From Noviherbaspirillum sp. L7-7A (GTDB lineage: Bacteria; Pseudomonadota; Gammaproteobacteria; Burkholderiales; Burkholderiaceae_D), in the NCBI RefSeq assembly GCF_019052805.1, contig NZ_JAHQRJ010000001.1:3534001-3598000 (forward strand): a stretch of DNA of 64,000 nucleotides. The letters run 5' to 3'. Positions 17,641 to 27,457 of this stretch are shown piece by piece. The stretch's first letter is position 1, and the number at the start of each line of letters is the position of its first letter. The notes under the pieces were generated by a model. The model did not search any database. It was given only the letters and a program-made list of their open reading frames with translations, and was not told the DNA's origin. The translations under genes were made by a program, and so were the position numbers.

Positions 17641-18560
17641 GTTGCAGTTGGTTTTGACGTTGCCGTTGTAGTGGCAGTTCAGGTCCCGTTGAGCGCGCCG
17701 TGACGGCGATGCCTGAAGCGGATAAGGTGCGGCGTCTGTTTGAGCGCAGCGCAGCGTAGCGAGTTTAGCCGCGCCCCGCTTCAGGCGTCGACGGCACGGG
17801 GACCCCGCGCAGCGGGGCGCGATCATCGGGTCGCCTTTTCTTGCCTACTTCTTTTGGCGAAGCAAAAGAAGTAGGTCGCCTGCCGGGGCGAACACCCGGC
17901 TTGGTCATGACGGCAGTGCAGTGGCGTTGTTTCACCCGGCGTAAAGGCGTCACTGCGAAGCAGCAGTTGCTTTTGACGTTCGCAGTTCGCATCGTAACGA
18001 CGAACGTCAACGTCAACGTCAACGACGACAGTGCTGCCCGTGCCTTGCCGGGTGACGCAAGACGGATGCACTGCCGTGGGGACAAGCCGGGAGTCCGTCC
18101 CGGCGGCCGGGTCACTTTTTTTGCTTCGCCAAAAAAAGTAACCAAAAAAAGGCGACCCGGTGATCGCGCCCCGCTGCGCGGGGTTCCCGTGTCAGCGGTA
18201 CCCGGAGCGGGGCGCGGCTAAACTCGCTCCACTTCGTTGCGCTCAGACAGACGCCGCACCTTTTCCCGCTCCGGGCACCGCTGACACGGCGCGCTCAACG
18301 GGACTTCACGGCAACGGCAACGGCAACGGCAACTGCAACGGCAACTGCAACGGCAACTGCAACGGCAACGGCAACGGCAACTGCAACGGCAACGGCAACG
18401 GCAACTGCAACGGCAACGGCAACGGCAACTGCAACGGCAACGGCAACTGCAACGGCAACTGCAACGGCAACGGCAACGGCAACCGCAACGGCAACGGCAA
18501 CTGCAACGGCAACGGCAACGGCAACTGCAACGGCAACGGCAACGGCAACGGCAACTGCAA
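17641..18560. repeat. Composite inverted-repeat element, copy B
   Basis: The left side has a remnant GTTGCA hexamer (17641), the arm start GTTGAGCGCGCC (17688-17699), the AGCGN run and a hairpin with GCGAAG loop (about 17837-17870). The centre carries AACGTC-type hexamers (about 18002-18025). The right arm ends with GGCGCGCTCAAC (18288-18299) and continues into a 42-unit hexamer array. It fills most of the 1.2-kb gap between the SDR and the acyl-CoA dehydrogenase and contains no gene. Confidence 0.9.
18309..18560. repeat. 42-unit CNGCAA hexamer array
   Basis: A perfectly phased 6-bp array. By my reading it has 30 CGGCAA, 11 CTGCAA and one CCGCAA units. CTGCAA recurs often at every fourth unit, giving a 24-bp superperiod in several stretches. 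The phase stays in frame with the following acyl-CoA dehydrogenase, so an apparent N-terminal extension of Gly-Asn/Cys-Asn dipeptides is an artefact. Confidence 0.92.
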
Positions 18561-18687
18561 CGGCGAAGCAGAAGCAGAAGCAACCGCAACTGTCGCTGCG
18601 CGTACGTCAAAAGCAACCGCAACTGTCGCTGCGCGTAACTGCATCAATGATGTCGCCATCGCGACCAACCAGAAAGGAGACCTTCTC

Positions 18688-19818
18688 ATGGTCCTATCAG
18701 AACAGCACCAGATGATCCGCGATGCGCTCCGCACCTTCTCCCGCGAGCGGCTCGCCCCGAACGCCGCGCGCTGGGATCGCGAGCATCATTTTCCAAAGGA
18801 AGAGCTGAAGGAACTCGCCGCCCTCGGCGCCTTCGGGGTCGCGGTACCCGAGGAACTGGGCGGCGCGGGACTGGACTATGTCGCGCTGGCACTGGTGCTG
18901 GAGGAGATCGCCGCCGGCGATGGCGGAAGCTCCACCGTGATCTCGGTGAATAACTGCCCGGTGTGCAGCATCGCCATGATGTATGCCAGCCCAGCCCAGC
19001 AGCAACAGTGGCTGCGCCCGCTGGCGCAGGGCGAGATGCTGGGTGCGTTCTGCCTGACCGAGCCGCATGCCGGCAGCGATGCGTCGTCGCTGAAGACCAC
19101 AGCCGTGCGCGATGGCGACCATTACGTGCTCAACGGCGTGAAGCAATTCATCACCAGCGGCAAGCATGCCGATGTCGCCATCGTGATGGCCGTGACGGAC
19201 AGGGAGGCGGGGAAGAAGGGCATCAGCGCATTCTGGGTGCCGACTTCCACGCCCGGCTATATCGTGGCGCGGCTGGAAGAGAAGATGGGCCAGCACTCCT
19301 CCGACACCGCGCAGATCATCTTCGAGAACTGCCGGGTGCCGGCGCAGAACCTGATCGGCGAGGAAGGCATGGGCTATCGCATTGCCCTGTCCGGCCTGGA
19401 AGGCGGCCGCATCGGCATTGCCTCCCAGGCGGTCGGCATGGCGCGCGCGGCGTTCGAGGCGGCGTTGGCGTATGCAAAGGATCGCACCAGCTTCGGCCAG
19501 ACGCTGTTCGAGCACCAGGCGGTGCAGTTCCGGCTGGCCGACATGGCCACGCAGATCGAGGCGGCGCGGCAGATGATCCTGCATGCGGCCAGCATGAAGG
19601 ATGCCGGGCTGCCCTGCCTGAAGGAGGCGGCCATGGCCAAGCTGTTTGCCACCGAGATGGCCGAGCGTGTCTGCTCGGATGCGATCCAGGTGCATGGCGG
19701 CTACGGCTATGTCAGCGATTTCCCGGTCGAGCGCATCTACCGCGATGTGCGCGTCTGCCAGATCTACGAGGGAACCAGCGACATCCAGAAAATACTGATT
19801 GCCCGCGCGCTGGGCTGA
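18688..19818 (+). CDS. Acyl-CoA dehydrogenase (short/branched-chain type)
   Basis: A 376-residue FAD-dependent acyl-CoA dehydrogenase. The signatures GAFCLTEPHAGSDASSL (about 120-136) and QVHGGYGYVSDFPVERIYRD are present. The catalytic base is Glu361 in IYEGTSDIQ, the position used by short-chain and isobutyryl-CoA dehydrogenases, unlike LiuA upstream. The start ATG at 18688 has GAAAGGAG (18672-18679) before it; the open frame further upstream is hexamer-repeat DNA. A role in valine or short-chain fatty acid oxidation is likely given IcmF and the liu genes in the window. Confidence 0.92.
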   Translation: MVLSEQHQMIRDALRTFSRERLAPNAARWDREHHFPKEELKELAALGAFGVAVPEELGGAGLDYVALALVLEEIAAGDGGSSTVISVNNCPVCSIAMMYASPAQQQQWLRPLAQGEMLGAFCLTEPHAGSDASSLKTTAVRDGDHYVLNGVKQFITSGKHADVAIVMAVTDREAGKKGISAFWVPTSTPGYIVARLEEKMGQHSSDTAQIIFENCRVPAQNLIGEEGMGYRIALSGLEGGRIGIASQAVGMARAAFEAALAYAKDRTSFGQTLFEHQAVQFRLADMATQIEAARQMILHAASMKDAGLPCLKEAAMAKLFATEMAERVCSDAIQVHGGYGYVSDFPVERIYRDVRVCQIYEGTSDIQKILIARALG

Positions 19819-19849
19819 AAGCGCGACCCATCACGACAAGGAGACTCCC

Positions 19850-20467
19850 ATGGCCGGACCGATCGACTTTTACTTCGACTTTTCCTCGCCCTATGCCTAT
19901 TTCGCCGCCAGCCGCATCGAGCAGCTGGCGGTGGACAATGGCCGGCTGGTGCAATGGCATCCGGTGCTGCTGGGCGTGGTGTTTCGCACCGTCGGCACCG
20001 CGGCGCTGACCAGCTACCCGCTCAAGGGCGAGTACTCCTTCCATGATTTCGAGCGCACTGCGCGCTTTCACGGCATACCGTACAATCGGCCGCCGCGTTT
20101 TCCGCTGCCGACCCAGGTCGCCGCCCGCGCCATGCTGTGGACCGCCGAACACGTCGGCGAGGCGCGCGCCATCGAGCTGGCGCAGGCGCTGTTTCGCGCC
20201 ATGTTCGTCGATGGCGTGGCGATCGACGAGGAGAAGGAAGTGATCAAGGCCGGCACCGCGATCGGCCTGGACCCGGATGCGCTGGCGGCCGGGCAGGACA
20301 GCGCGCCGGTGCGCGAGCGGCTGCGCGCCGAAACCCAGGATGCGCTGGCGCGTGGCGTGTTCGGCGCGCCCTTCATGATCGTGGATGGGGAATCCTTCTG
20401 GGGATTCGATCGTTTCAACCAGCTCGACGCCTTTCTCAAGGGCGACCTGCAACGCACAGGAGATTAA
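19850..20467 (+). CDS. 2-hydroxychromene-2-carboxylate isomerase-like (DsbA/GST-kappa fold)
   Basis: A 205-residue cytoplasmic thioredoxin-fold protein of the kappa-GST/HCCA isomerase group. The active-site region IDFYFDFSSPYAYFA has Ser-Pro in place of the DsbA Cys pair; the serine binds glutathione in HCCA isomerase. The C-terminal GVFGAPFMIVDGESFWGFDRF with its cis-proline is typical. The ATG at 19850 has an AAGGAG ribosome-binding site (about 19838-19843). It is in line with the acyl-CoA dehydrogenase and rhodanese genes; the physiological substrate is unknown. Confidence 0.82.
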   Translation: MAGPIDFYFDFSSPYAYFAASRIEQLAVDNGRLVQWHPVLLGVVFRTVGTAALTSYPLKGEYSFHDFERTARFHGIPYNRPPRFPLPTQVAARAMLWTAEHVGEARAIELAQALFRAMFVDGVAIDEEKEVIKAGTAIGLDPDALAAGQDSAPVRERLRAETQDALARGVFGAPFMIVDGESFWGFDRFNQLDAFLKGDLQRTGD

Positions 20468-20471
20468 GGCA

Positions 20472-20882
20472 ATGGCACTGACGACAGGCTACAAGACCAT
20501 GGTGGAACAGGCCGAATCGCGCATCAAGGCCTATACGGTTGACGAAGTACGGCAGAAGCTGGCCGATCCGCGTGTGCAGCTGGTCGACCTGCGCGACGTG
20601 CGTGAACTGGAACGGGAAGGCGTGATACCGGGCGCCTTCCATGCGCCGCGCGGCATGATCGAATTCTGGATCGACCCGGAATCGCCCTACTTCAAGCCGG
20701 TCTTCGGCGAAGACCGCGAGTTCATCTTCTTCTGCGCCGCCGGCTGGCGCAGCGCGCTCACCACCGACACCGTGCAGGCCATGGGCCTGAAGCCGGTGGC
20801 GCATATCACGGGCGGCTTCTCGGCCTGGAAAGCGGCCGGCGCGCCGGTCGAGCAAAAGCCGGCAAAGGCCGCCAGGGCATGA
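20472..20882 (+). CDS. Rhodanese-like sulfurtransferase
   Basis: A 136-residue single-domain rhodanese. The family start YTVDEVRQKLADPRVQLVDLRDVREL is followed by the active-site loop CAAGWRS, whose cysteine carries the persulfide. The ATG at 20472 follows an AGGAGATTAAGG ribosome-binding region that overlaps the end of the isomerase gene. The last codons overlap the start of the ychJ-like gene (ATGA). A sulfur-transfer role is possible, and biotin synthase downstream needs sulfur, but no direct link is shown by the sequence. Confidence 0.87.
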   Translation: MALTTGYKTMVEQAESRIKAYTVDEVRQKLADPRVQLVDLRDVRELEREGVIPGAFHAPRGMIEFWIDPESPYFKPVFGEDREFIFFCAAGWRSALTTDTVQAMGLKPVAHITGGFSAWKAAGAPVEQKPAKAARA

Positions 20883-21277
20883 AGCAGCGCGGCGCATCGA
20901 CGGCATGCCCCTGCGGCGGCGGGCACTATGACAGCTGCTGCGGCCGCTGGCATCGCGGCGCGCCGGCGCCAACGGCGGCCGAGCTGATGCGCTCGCGCTA
21001 CAGCGCCTATGCGCTGGGCCTCTTTGACTATCTCGCGGCGACCTGGCATCCGCGCACCCGGCCGCCGCTGGCCGAGCTGCAGGACGACGGCACGGCCCGC
21101 TGGCTGGGGCTGGAACTGCGGGCGGCCGAGGAACACGGGGACGAGGCGACGGTCGAATTCGTCGCCCGCTACAAGACCGGCGGACGCGCCCACCGCCTGC
21201 ATGAAGTCAGCCGCTTTCTGCGCGAACAAGGGCGCTGGTTTTACCTTGACGGCACTTTTCCAGAAAGGCAGGCATGA
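20879..21277 (+). CDS. YchJ-family SEC-C motif protein
   Basis: A 132-residue protein with an N-terminal zinc-binding SEC-C motif, CPCGGGHYDSCC (residues 10-21). A YchJ-like middle domain follows, with the pattern PTAAELMRSRYSAYALGLFDYLAATWHPRTRP. The family is widespread and its function is unknown; the SEC-C motif suggests zinc-dependent protein binding as in SecA. Four-base overlaps with both neighbours (rhodanese and bioA) place it inside the operon. Confidence 0.88.
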   Translation: MKQRGASTACPCGGGHYDSCCGRWHRGAPAPTAAELMRSRYSAYALGLFDYLAATWHPRTRPPLAELQDDGTARWLGLELRAAEEHGDEATVEFVARYKTGGRAHRLHEVSRFLREQGRWFYLDGTFPERQA

Positions 21278-22614
21278 CCACGACACCGAACAGCAACGCC
21301 AGCGATGAATGGATGGCGCGCAGCCTGAAAAGCGTATGGCATCGCTGCACGCAGATGCAGCACCATGAAACCATGCCGCTGGTGGCGCTATCGCATGGCC
21401 GCGGCGCCTGGCTGTACGACCACGAGGGGCAGCGCTATCTCGATGCCATCAGTTCCTGGTGGGTCAACCTGTTCGGCCATGCGAACAACCGCATCAATGC
21501 GGCGCTGAAGGACCAGCTCGACCTGCTGGAACATGCGATGCTGGCAGGCTTCACCCATGAGCCGGTGGTGAGATTGTCCGAGCAGCTGTCGGCGCGCACC
21601 GGCGGCGCGCTCGGGCATTGCTTCTATGCCTCCGACGGTGCGTCGGCGGTGGAGATTGCGCTGAAGATGAGCTTTCACTCCTGGCGCAACCAGGGCTATA
21701 CCGACAAGCTGGAATTCGTCTGCCTGCAGGGCAGCTATCACGGCGAGACCATCGGCGCGCTGGCGGTGACGGATGTGAAGCTGTTCCGCGATGCCTACGG
21801 GCCGCTGCTGCGCGGCGTGCATGTGGTGCCGACGCCCGATGCGCGCAATGCGCTGGATGGCGAGACGCCGGTCGAGGTGGCCATGCGCGCCGCCGCGGCG
21901 CTGGAAACCCTGCTGCAGCAGCGCGCCGGCCGCATCGCGGCCATCATCGTCGAGCCGCTGGTGCAATGCGCGGCCGGCATGGCCATGCATGACCCGGCCT
22001 ACCTGCGCGAAGTGCGCAAGCTCTGCGACCGTTACGGCGTGCACCTGATCGCCGACGAGATCGCGGTCGGCTGCGGCCGCACCGGCAGCTTCTTCGCCTG
22101 CGAGCAAGCCGGCATCTGGCCCGACTTCCTGTGCCTGTCCAAGGGCATCTCCGGCGGCTACCTGCCGCTGTCGCTGGTGATGAGCAGCGATGCGGTCTAC
22201 CGCTCTTTCTACGACCACGATACTGCGCGCGGTTTCCTGCATTCCCATTCCTATACCGGCAATCCGCTGGCCTGCCGGGCCGCGCTGGCGACGCTGGCCA
22301 TCTTCGACGAGGACGATGTGATCAACCGTAACCACCAGCGCGCCGCCGGGCTCTCGGCCGCGCTGGCGCCGCTGGCGGAGGATGCGCGCATCGCCAACTT
22401 CCGCAACCGCGGCATGATCTGGGCCTTCGATGTGAAGGTCGAGCCGACCGGTTTTGCGCGCCGCTTCTTCACCGCCGCGCTGAAGCATGAACTGCTGCTG
22501 CGGCCGATCGGCCGCACGGTCTACCTGATGCCGCCCTATGTGCTGGACGAGGCCGAAACCGCGCTGCTGGCCGAGCGCTCGATGGCCGTACTGGATGAGG
22601 TGGTGCCCGCATGA
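21274..22614 (+). CDS. bioA: Adenosylmethionine-8-amino-7-oxononanoate aminotransferase
   Basis: A 446-residue class III PLP aminotransferase that converts 8-amino-7-oxononanoate to 7,8-diaminononanoate using S-adenosylmethionine as amino donor. The PLP lysine is Lys290 in [15 protein letters not shown]. The substrate-site hallmarks of BioA are visible in [11 protein letters not shown] (about 59-69) and [13 protein letters not shown]. It starts within the ychJ stop and ends within the bioF start, so translation is coupled. It is the first gene of bioA-bioF-bioD-bioB. Confidence 0.95.
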   Translation: MTTTPNSNASDEWMARSLKSVWHRCTQMQHHETMPLVALSHGRGAWLYDHEGQRYLDAISSWWVNLFGHANNRINAALKDQLDLLEHAMLAGFTHEPVVRLSEQLSARTGGALGHCFYASDGASAVEIALKMSFHSWRNQGYTDKLEFVCLQGSYHGETIGALAVTDVKLFRDAYGPLLRGVHVVPTPDARNALDGETPVEVAMRAAAALETLLQQRAGRIAAIIVEPLVQCAAGMAMHDPAYLREVRKLCDRYGVHLIADEIAVGCGRTGSFFACEQAGIWPDFLCLSKGISGGYLPLSLVMSSDAVYRSFYDHDTARGFLHSHSYTGNPLACRAALATLAIFDEDDVINRNHQRAAGLSAALAPLAEDARIANFRNRGMIWAFDVKVEPTGFARRFFTAALKHELLLRPIGRTVYLMPPYVLDEAETALLAERSMAVLDEVVPA

Positions 22615-23804
22615 ATGAGCTGTTGAACCGTCTGCAGGCCGGCCTGGACGCGCTGGATGCGCAATCGCTGCGCCGCCGCCGGCGCACCGTGCACACCCGC
22701 TGCGCGCCCGATACCGACGCCGACGGCCAGCCGCTGCTGGCCTTCTGCAGCAACGACTATCTCGGCCTGGCCTCGCACCCGGGCATCGTCGCCGCGCTGC
22801 AGGAAGGCGCGGCGCGCTATGGCGCCGGCAGCGGCGCTTCCCACCTGATCAGCGGCCATGGCCTGGCCCATGCCAGGCTGGAGGACGAGCTGGCGGCCTT
22901 CCTGGCGCCGCATCTGGAAGCGCCGCGAGCGCTGCTGTTTTCCACTGGCTACATGGCCAACCTGGCGGTGCTGTCGGTCCTGGGTGGGCGCGATACAGAG
23001 CTGTTTTCCGAAGAGCTCAACCATGCGTCACTGATCGATGGCGCCAGGCTGTCGCGCGCCGCAGTCAGCATCTATCCGCACGGCGACCTCGACGCGCTGG
23101 AAGCGCTGCTCAAGGCTAGCCGCGCTCAGAACCGCATCGTGGTCACCGACAGCGTCTTCAGCATGGATGGCGACATCGCGCCGCTGCCGCAGCTGCTGGC
23201 GCTGTGCGAGCGCCATGGCGCCTGGCTGGTGGTGGACGATGCGCATGGCTTCGGCATGCTGGGCGCGCACGGCCGCGGCGCGCTTGAGCATTTCAACCTG
23301 CGCTCGCCGCAACTGGTGTACATGGGCACGCTGGGCAAGGCCGCCGGCGTGTCCGGCGCCTTCGTCGCGGCGCATGACACCGTCATCGAATGGCTGGTGC
23401 AGCGCGCCCGTCCCTACATCTACACCACGGCCTCGCCGCCGGCGCTGGCCCATGCGCTGTCGGCCAGCCTGGCATTGATCGCCGGCGAGGAGGGCGCCAG
23501 GCGCCGCGCCCATCTGAACCAACTGGTAACGGGCTTTCGGGCCGCGCTGCGGCTGAAACGCTGGCAACTGATGCCATCCGATACCGCCATCCAGCCGGTC
23601 TGCATCGGCGCATCAGGCACCGCGCTGGCCGCCAGCGCGGCATTGCAGCGCGGCGGCTTCTGGGTGCCGGCGATTCGTCCGCCGACGGTGCCGCGCGACA
23701 CCGCCCGCCTGCGGGTGACCTTCTCGGCAGCGCATGCGCTGGAAGACATGCAGCGCTTGGCCAATGCACTGCGGCTGGCGGAGGAGGAATGCGATGTCGG
23801 CTAA
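22611..23804 (+). CDS. bioF: 8-amino-7-oxononanoate synthase
   Basis: A 397-residue PLP alpha-oxoamine synthase that condenses pimeloyl-thioester with alanine. Key features are the N-terminal [13 protein letters not shown], the [12 protein letters not shown] segment that holds the PLP-contacting Asp and His, and the Schiff-base lysine Lys243 in [12 protein letters not shown]. The start overlaps bioA by four bases, and the end overlaps bioD by 11 bases. Confidence 0.95.
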   Translation: MNELLNRLQAGLDALDAQSLRRRRRTVHTRCAPDTDADGQPLLAFCSNDYLGLASHPGIVAALQEGAARYGAGSGASHLISGHGLAHARLEDELAAFLAPHLEAPRALLFSTGYMANLAVLSVLGGRDTELFSEELNHASLIDGARLSRAAVSIYPHGDLDALEALLKASRAQNRIVVTDSVFSMDGDIAPLPQLLALCERHGAWLVVDDAHGFGMLGAHGRGALEHFNLRSPQLVYMGTLGKAAGVSGAFVAAHDTVIEWLVQRARPYIYTTASPPALAHALSASLALIAGEEGARRRAHLNQLVTGFRAALRLKRWQLMPSDTAIQPVCIGASGTALAASAALQRGGFWVPAIRPPTVPRDTARLRVTFSAAHALEDMQRLANALRLAEEECDVG

Positions 23805-24516
23805 TACCCATCAACCCGCCTGGTTCGTCACCGGCACCGATACCGAGATCGGCAAGACCCTGGTTGCCAGCGCGCTGACCCATGCCTGCGCCGCCACCGG
23901 CCTGCGCACCGCCGCGATGAAGCCGATCGCCGCCGGGGCCGAGTGGCGTAGCGGCGAACTGCATAACGATGACGTGGCCCAGCTTGCCGCCGCCGACAGC
24001 GCCGGACTGCCGCGCGCCTGGACCACGCCCTACCTGCTGCGCGAAGCCGCGGCGCCGCACATCGCGGCGGCGCTGGAAGGCGTATCCTTCGATCCGGCCC
24101 ATCTGCTGGCCTGTTATCGCCAGGTGGCCGCTGCCGCCGACGCGGTAGTGGTCGAAGGCGTGGGCGGATTCCGCGTGCCGCTCACCGACGGCTTCGACAC
24201 CGCCGACCTGGCGCAACTGCTGGCATTGCCGGTGGTGCTGGTGGTCGGCATGCGGCTAGGCTGCATCAACCATGCCCTCCTGACCGCCGAGGCGATCGCC
24301 GCGCGCGGACTCGTGCTGGCGGGCTGGGTTGCCAACACGCCGGCTGCGGCCATGCCGCATCTGGACGCCAATATCGAGGCGCTGGCCGCTAGGCTGCCGG
24401 CGCCGCTACTGGGCCGGGTACCACGGCTGGCGCAGCCCAGCGCCGCCGCCGCTGCCGCCTGCCTGGACTTCACCTGCCTGCCGGGCTGGCCCCGGACAGG
24501 CGCTGCCTCACTTTGA
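23794..24516 (+). CDS. bioD: ATP-dependent dethiobiotin synthetase
   Basis: A 240-residue P-loop enzyme that closes the ureido ring of dethiobiotin. The nucleotide loop GTDTEIGKT lies at residues 14-22, the KPIAAGAE segment supplies the conserved lysine, and [12 protein letters not shown] is the Walker-B-like region. The ATG at 23794 lies inside the 3' end of bioF and is preceded by GGAGGAGG, so it is the preferred start over an earlier in-frame codon within bioF. Confidence 0.95.
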   Translation: MSANTHQPAWFVTGTDTEIGKTLVASALTHACAATGLRTAAMKPIAAGAEWRSGELHNDDVAQLAAADSAGLPRAWTTPYLLREAAAPHIAAALEGVSFDPAHLLACYRQVAAAADAVVVEGVGGFRVPLTDGFDTADLAQLLALPVVLVVGMRLGCINHALLTAEAIAARGLVLAGWVANTPAAAMPHLDANIEALAARLPAPLLGRVPRLAQPSAAAAAACLDFTCLPGWPRTGAASL

Positions 24517-24530
24517 AAAAGGACATACCG

Positions 24531-25559
24531 ATGTCGGCTCAACCGATTACCTTCCACGCCTGCCCCAAACCCATTGCCGCCGACACCTGGCCGGTAGACG
24601 CCGTGCTGGCCCTGTTCGACCTGCCGTTCAACGAGCTGATGCTGCGCGCCCAGCAGATCCATCGCGAGCATTTCGATCCGGCTGAAGTGGAACTGGCCAC
24701 GCTGCTGTCGATCAAGACCGGCGGCTGCCCGGAAGACTGCGGCTATTGCCCGCAGGCGGCGCGCTACGACACCGGCGTGACCGCGCAGAAGATCCTGCCG
24801 CTGGACACGGTGCTGGAAGCCGCTCGGGCGGCGAAGGCCGAAGGCGCGACCCGCTTCTGCATGGGCGCGGCCTGGCGCGAGCCCAAGGACCGCGACCTCG
24901 ACCATGTCGAGGAAATGGTGCGCGAGGTCAAGGCGCTGGGGATGGAGACCTGCGTCACGCTGGGCATGCTGGCCGAGCACCAGGCCCAGCGTTTGAAGGA
25001 CGCCGGCCTGGACTACTACAACCACAATCTCGACACCGCGCCCGAGTTCTATGAAAACATCATCAGCACCCGCGACTACCAGGACCGCCTGGACACGCTG
25101 GGCCGGGTGCGCGGCGCCGGCATCAAGGTCTGCAGCGGCGGCATCGTCGGCATGGGCGAGACCCGGCTGCAGCGCGCCGGCCTGATTGCGCAGCTGGCCA
25201 ACATGGAACCGTATCCGGAATCGGTGCCGATCAACCACCTGGTGCAGGTACCGGGCACGCCGCTGTATGGTCAGGATGCGCTGGACCCGCTGGAATTCGT
25301 GCGCACCATCGCGGTGGCCCGCATCACCATGCCCAGGGCGCGGGTGCGGCTGTCGGCCGGCCGCCGCCAGCTTGGCGACGCGGTGCAGGCCATGTGCTTC
25401 ATGGCCGGCGCCAATTCCATCTTCTACGGCGACAAGCTGCTGGTAACGGGCAACCCGGAAGTGGAGGAAGACCGCGCGCTGCTGGAGCGGCTGGGCCTGA
25501 AGGCCAAACATGCGCATACCGATGCGCGCTGCGAAGTCACGCAAGCTGCGGCACAGTAA
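24531..25559 (+). CDS. bioB: Biotin synthase
   Basis: A 342-residue radical-SAM enzyme inserting sulfur into dethiobiotin. The [4Fe-4S] cluster motif CPEDCGYC has Cys66, Cys70 and Cys73. The YNHNLDT and [10 protein letters not shown] segments, with the arginine that ligates the second cluster, are present. The ATG at 24531 has AAAAAGGA eight bases before it. A TTG at 24513 that overlaps the bioD stop would add six residues. It is the last gene of the biotin operon. BioC and BioH are not in the window. Confidence 0.96.
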   Translation: MSAQPITFHACPKPIAADTWPVDAVLALFDLPFNELMLRAQQIHREHFDPAEVELATLLSIKTGGCPEDCGYCPQAARYDTGVTAQKILPLDTVLEAARAAKAEGATRFCMGAAWREPKDRDLDHVEEMVREVKALGMETCVTLGMLAEHQAQRLKDAGLDYYNHNLDTAPEFYENIISTRDYQDRLDTLGRVRGAGIKVCSGGIVGMGETRLQRAGLIAQLANMEPYPESVPINHLVQVPGTPLYGQDALDPLEFVRTIAVARITMPRARVRLSAGRRQLGDAVQAMCFMAGANSIFYGDKLLVTGNPEVEEDRALLERLGLKAKHAHTDARCEVTQAAAQ

Positions 25560-25608
25560 GCAGCCGGCAAGAACCGCTGAAAAGAAACAGAGGAGACAAC
25601 GAGGCATC

Positions 25609-26538
25609 ATGAAGATAGTGTTCCATGCAACCGGCGGCAGGCCGGAACCCTGGCTGGCCGACCTGGCCGCCAGCATCCCTGGCGCCGATGTGCGCGCCTG
25701 GCAGGAAGGCGACACTGCGCCGGCCGACTATGCCGTGGTGTGGCAGCCGCCGCGCGCCATGCTGTCGGGCCGCACCGACCTCAAGGCCATCTTCAACCTC
25801 GGCGCCGGCGTCGACGGCATCATGGCGCTGGGCGACGCGCTGCCGGCCGGCGTGCCGGTGGTGCGGCTGGACGATGCCGGCATGGGCGTGCAGATGGCCG
25901 AGTACGTCAGCCATGCGGTGCTGCGCTATTTCCGGCGCTTCGATGAATATGCAATGCAGCAGCAGGCAGGGCAGTGGCGCTTCCTGAAGCCGCATGACAA
26001 GCTTAGTTTCACCGTCGGCATCCTCGGCCTGGGCATCCTCGGCAGCCGCATCGCGCAAAGCCTGCGCGACTTCGGCTTTCCCTTGCATGGCTGGAGCCGC
26101 AGCCCCAAGGAGGTGGCCGGCGTGACCTGCCATGCCGGCGAGGAAGGGCTGGACGCCTTCCTGGCGGCCAGCAGGGTGCTGGTCTGCATCCTGCCGCTGA
26201 CCGAGGAAACCCGCGGCATCCTGAACCGTGCCACACTGGAGAAGCTGCCGCAGGGCGCCTATCTCGTCAATGTGGCGCGCGGCGCGCACCTGGTCGAGGA
26301 AGACCTGCTGGCGCTGGTGCAGTCGGGCCACATCGCCGGCGCCACGCTGGACGTGTTCCGCGAGGAGCCGCTGCCGCCGGCGCACCCTTTCTGGCGGGAG
26401 CCGCGCATTACCATCACGCCGCATGCGGCCGCCGTCACCCTGCGTGGCGACAGCGTGCGCCAGATCGCCGGCAAGATCGCCCAGCTGCAGCGCGGCGAAG
26501 CCATTGCCGGCGTGGTCGATCCACAGAAAGGATACTGA
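25609..26538 (+). CDS. ghrA: Glyoxylate/hydroxypyruvate reductase A
   Basis: A 309-residue D-2-hydroxyacid dehydrogenase reducing glyoxylate and hydroxypyruvate with NADPH. The Rossmann motif is VGILGLGILGSRIA (about residue 140), a WSRSPK segment follows for NADP binding, and the catalytic Arg region is NVARGAHLVEEDLL. The C-terminal TPHAAAVT supplies the catalytic His. It carries the GhrA-type N-terminus with QPPRAMLSGRTDLKAIFNLGAGVDG. The start at 25609 follows an AGAGGAGA ribosome-binding site. It lies between bioB and HMG-CoA lyase with short gaps. Confidence 0.9.
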   Translation: MKIVFHATGGRPEPWLADLAASIPGADVRAWQEGDTAPADYAVVWQPPRAMLSGRTDLKAIFNLGAGVDGIMALGDALPAGVPVVRLDDAGMGVQMAEYVSHAVLRYFRRFDEYAMQQQAGQWRFLKPHDKLSFTVGILGLGILGSRIAQSLRDFGFPLHGWSRSPKEVAGVTCHAGEEGLDAFLAASRVLVCILPLTEETRGILNRATLEKLPQGAYLVNVARGAHLVEEDLLALVQSGHIAGATLDVFREEPLPPAHPFWREPRITITPHAAAVTLRGDSVRQIAGKIAQLQRGEAIAGVVDPQKGY

Positions 26539-26539
26539 A

Positions 26540-27457
26540 ATGGCACTTCCCGATTTGCCGAAGAAGGTCAAGATCGTCGAGGTCGGTCCGCGCGACGGCC
26601 TGCAGAACGAAAAGGAAACCATACCGGCCGAGATCAAGATCGAGCTGGTCAATCGGCTGACCGCGGCCGGCTTTCCGAATATCGAGGCGGCCTCCTTCGT
26701 GTCGCCGAAATGGGTGCCGCAGATGGCGACCTCGACCGAGGTCATGGCCGGCATCAGCCGCAAGCCCGGCGTGGTGTACTCGGCGCTGGCGCCCAACATG
26801 AAGGGCTTCGAGGCGGCGCTGGCCGCCGGCGCCGACGAGATCGTGATCTTCGGCGCGGCATCCGAAGCCTTCTCGCAGAAGAACATCAACTGCTCGATCG
26901 CGGAATCGATCGAGCGCTTCCGCGACGTCGCCGAAGCGACCAAGAAGAACAATCTGCGCCTGCGCGCCGCGGTCAGCTGCGCCTTCGGCTGCCCCTACCA
27001 GGGCGAGGTGCCGCTGGACGCGGTGGCCGACGTGGTGGCCCGCCTGCGCGACCTGGGCTGCGACGAGATCGACATCGCCGATACCATCGGCGTGGCCACG
27101 CCGAGGAAGGTGCATGAAGTGATGCCGCGCGTGATCCGCGAGTTTCCGATCGGCGGCCTGTCGGGTCACTTCCACGATACCTACGGCCAGGCGGTGGCCA
27201 ACATCTACGCCAGCCTGGAAGTGGGCATCAGCATCTTCCATTCCTCGGTGGCCGGCCTGGGCGGCTGCCCGTATGCCAAGGGCGCCACCGGCAATGTCGC
27301 CACCGAGGACGTGCTCTACCTGATGCAGGGCCTGGGCATCGAGACCGGCGTGGACCTGAATGCGGTGGTCGATGCCGGCCAGTTCATCGCCGGCCATCTC
27401 GGCAGGCGCGCCGCCAGCCGGGTCGGCAATGCCATTGCCGCGAAGCGGGCACAATGA
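26540..27457 (+). CDS. liuE: Hydroxymethylglutaryl-CoA lyase
   Basis: A 305-residue DRE-TIM enzyme cleaving HMG-CoA to acetoacetate and acetyl-CoA, the last step of leucine degradation. The N-terminal VEVGPRDGLQNEK holds the metal-binding Asp and catalytic Arg, and SGHFHDTYGQA holds the metal-ligand histidines. The G-loop GLGGCPYAKGATGNVATED carries the active-site Cys243. The start at 26540 lies within the leader AAAGGATACTGAA, one base after the ghrA stop. It is separated from liuA by the biotin operon; the name mvaB is also used for this enzyme. Confidence 0.94.
   Translation: MALPDLPKKVKIVEVGPRDGLQNEKETIPAEIKIELVNRLTAAGFPNIEAASFVSPKWVPQMATSTEVMAGISRKPGVVYSALAPNMKGFEAALAAGADEIVIFGAASEAFSQKNINCSIAESIERFRDVAEATKKNNLRLRAAVSCAFGCPYQGEVPLDAVADVVARLRDLGCDEIDIADTIGVATPRKVHEVMPRVIREFPIGGLSGHFHDTYGQAVANIYASLEVGISIFHSSVAGLGGCPYAKGATGNVATEDVLYLMQGLGIETGVDLNAVVDAGQFIAGHLGRRAASRVGNAIAAKRAQ

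Noticed and set aside
18160-18687. N-terminal extension of the acyl-CoA dehydrogenase made of Gly-Asn and Cys-Asn dipeptides
   Set aside because: It is the in-frame reading of the 42-unit hexamer array. The acyl-CoA dehydrogenase domain starts at the ATG at 18688, which has its own ribosome-binding site.
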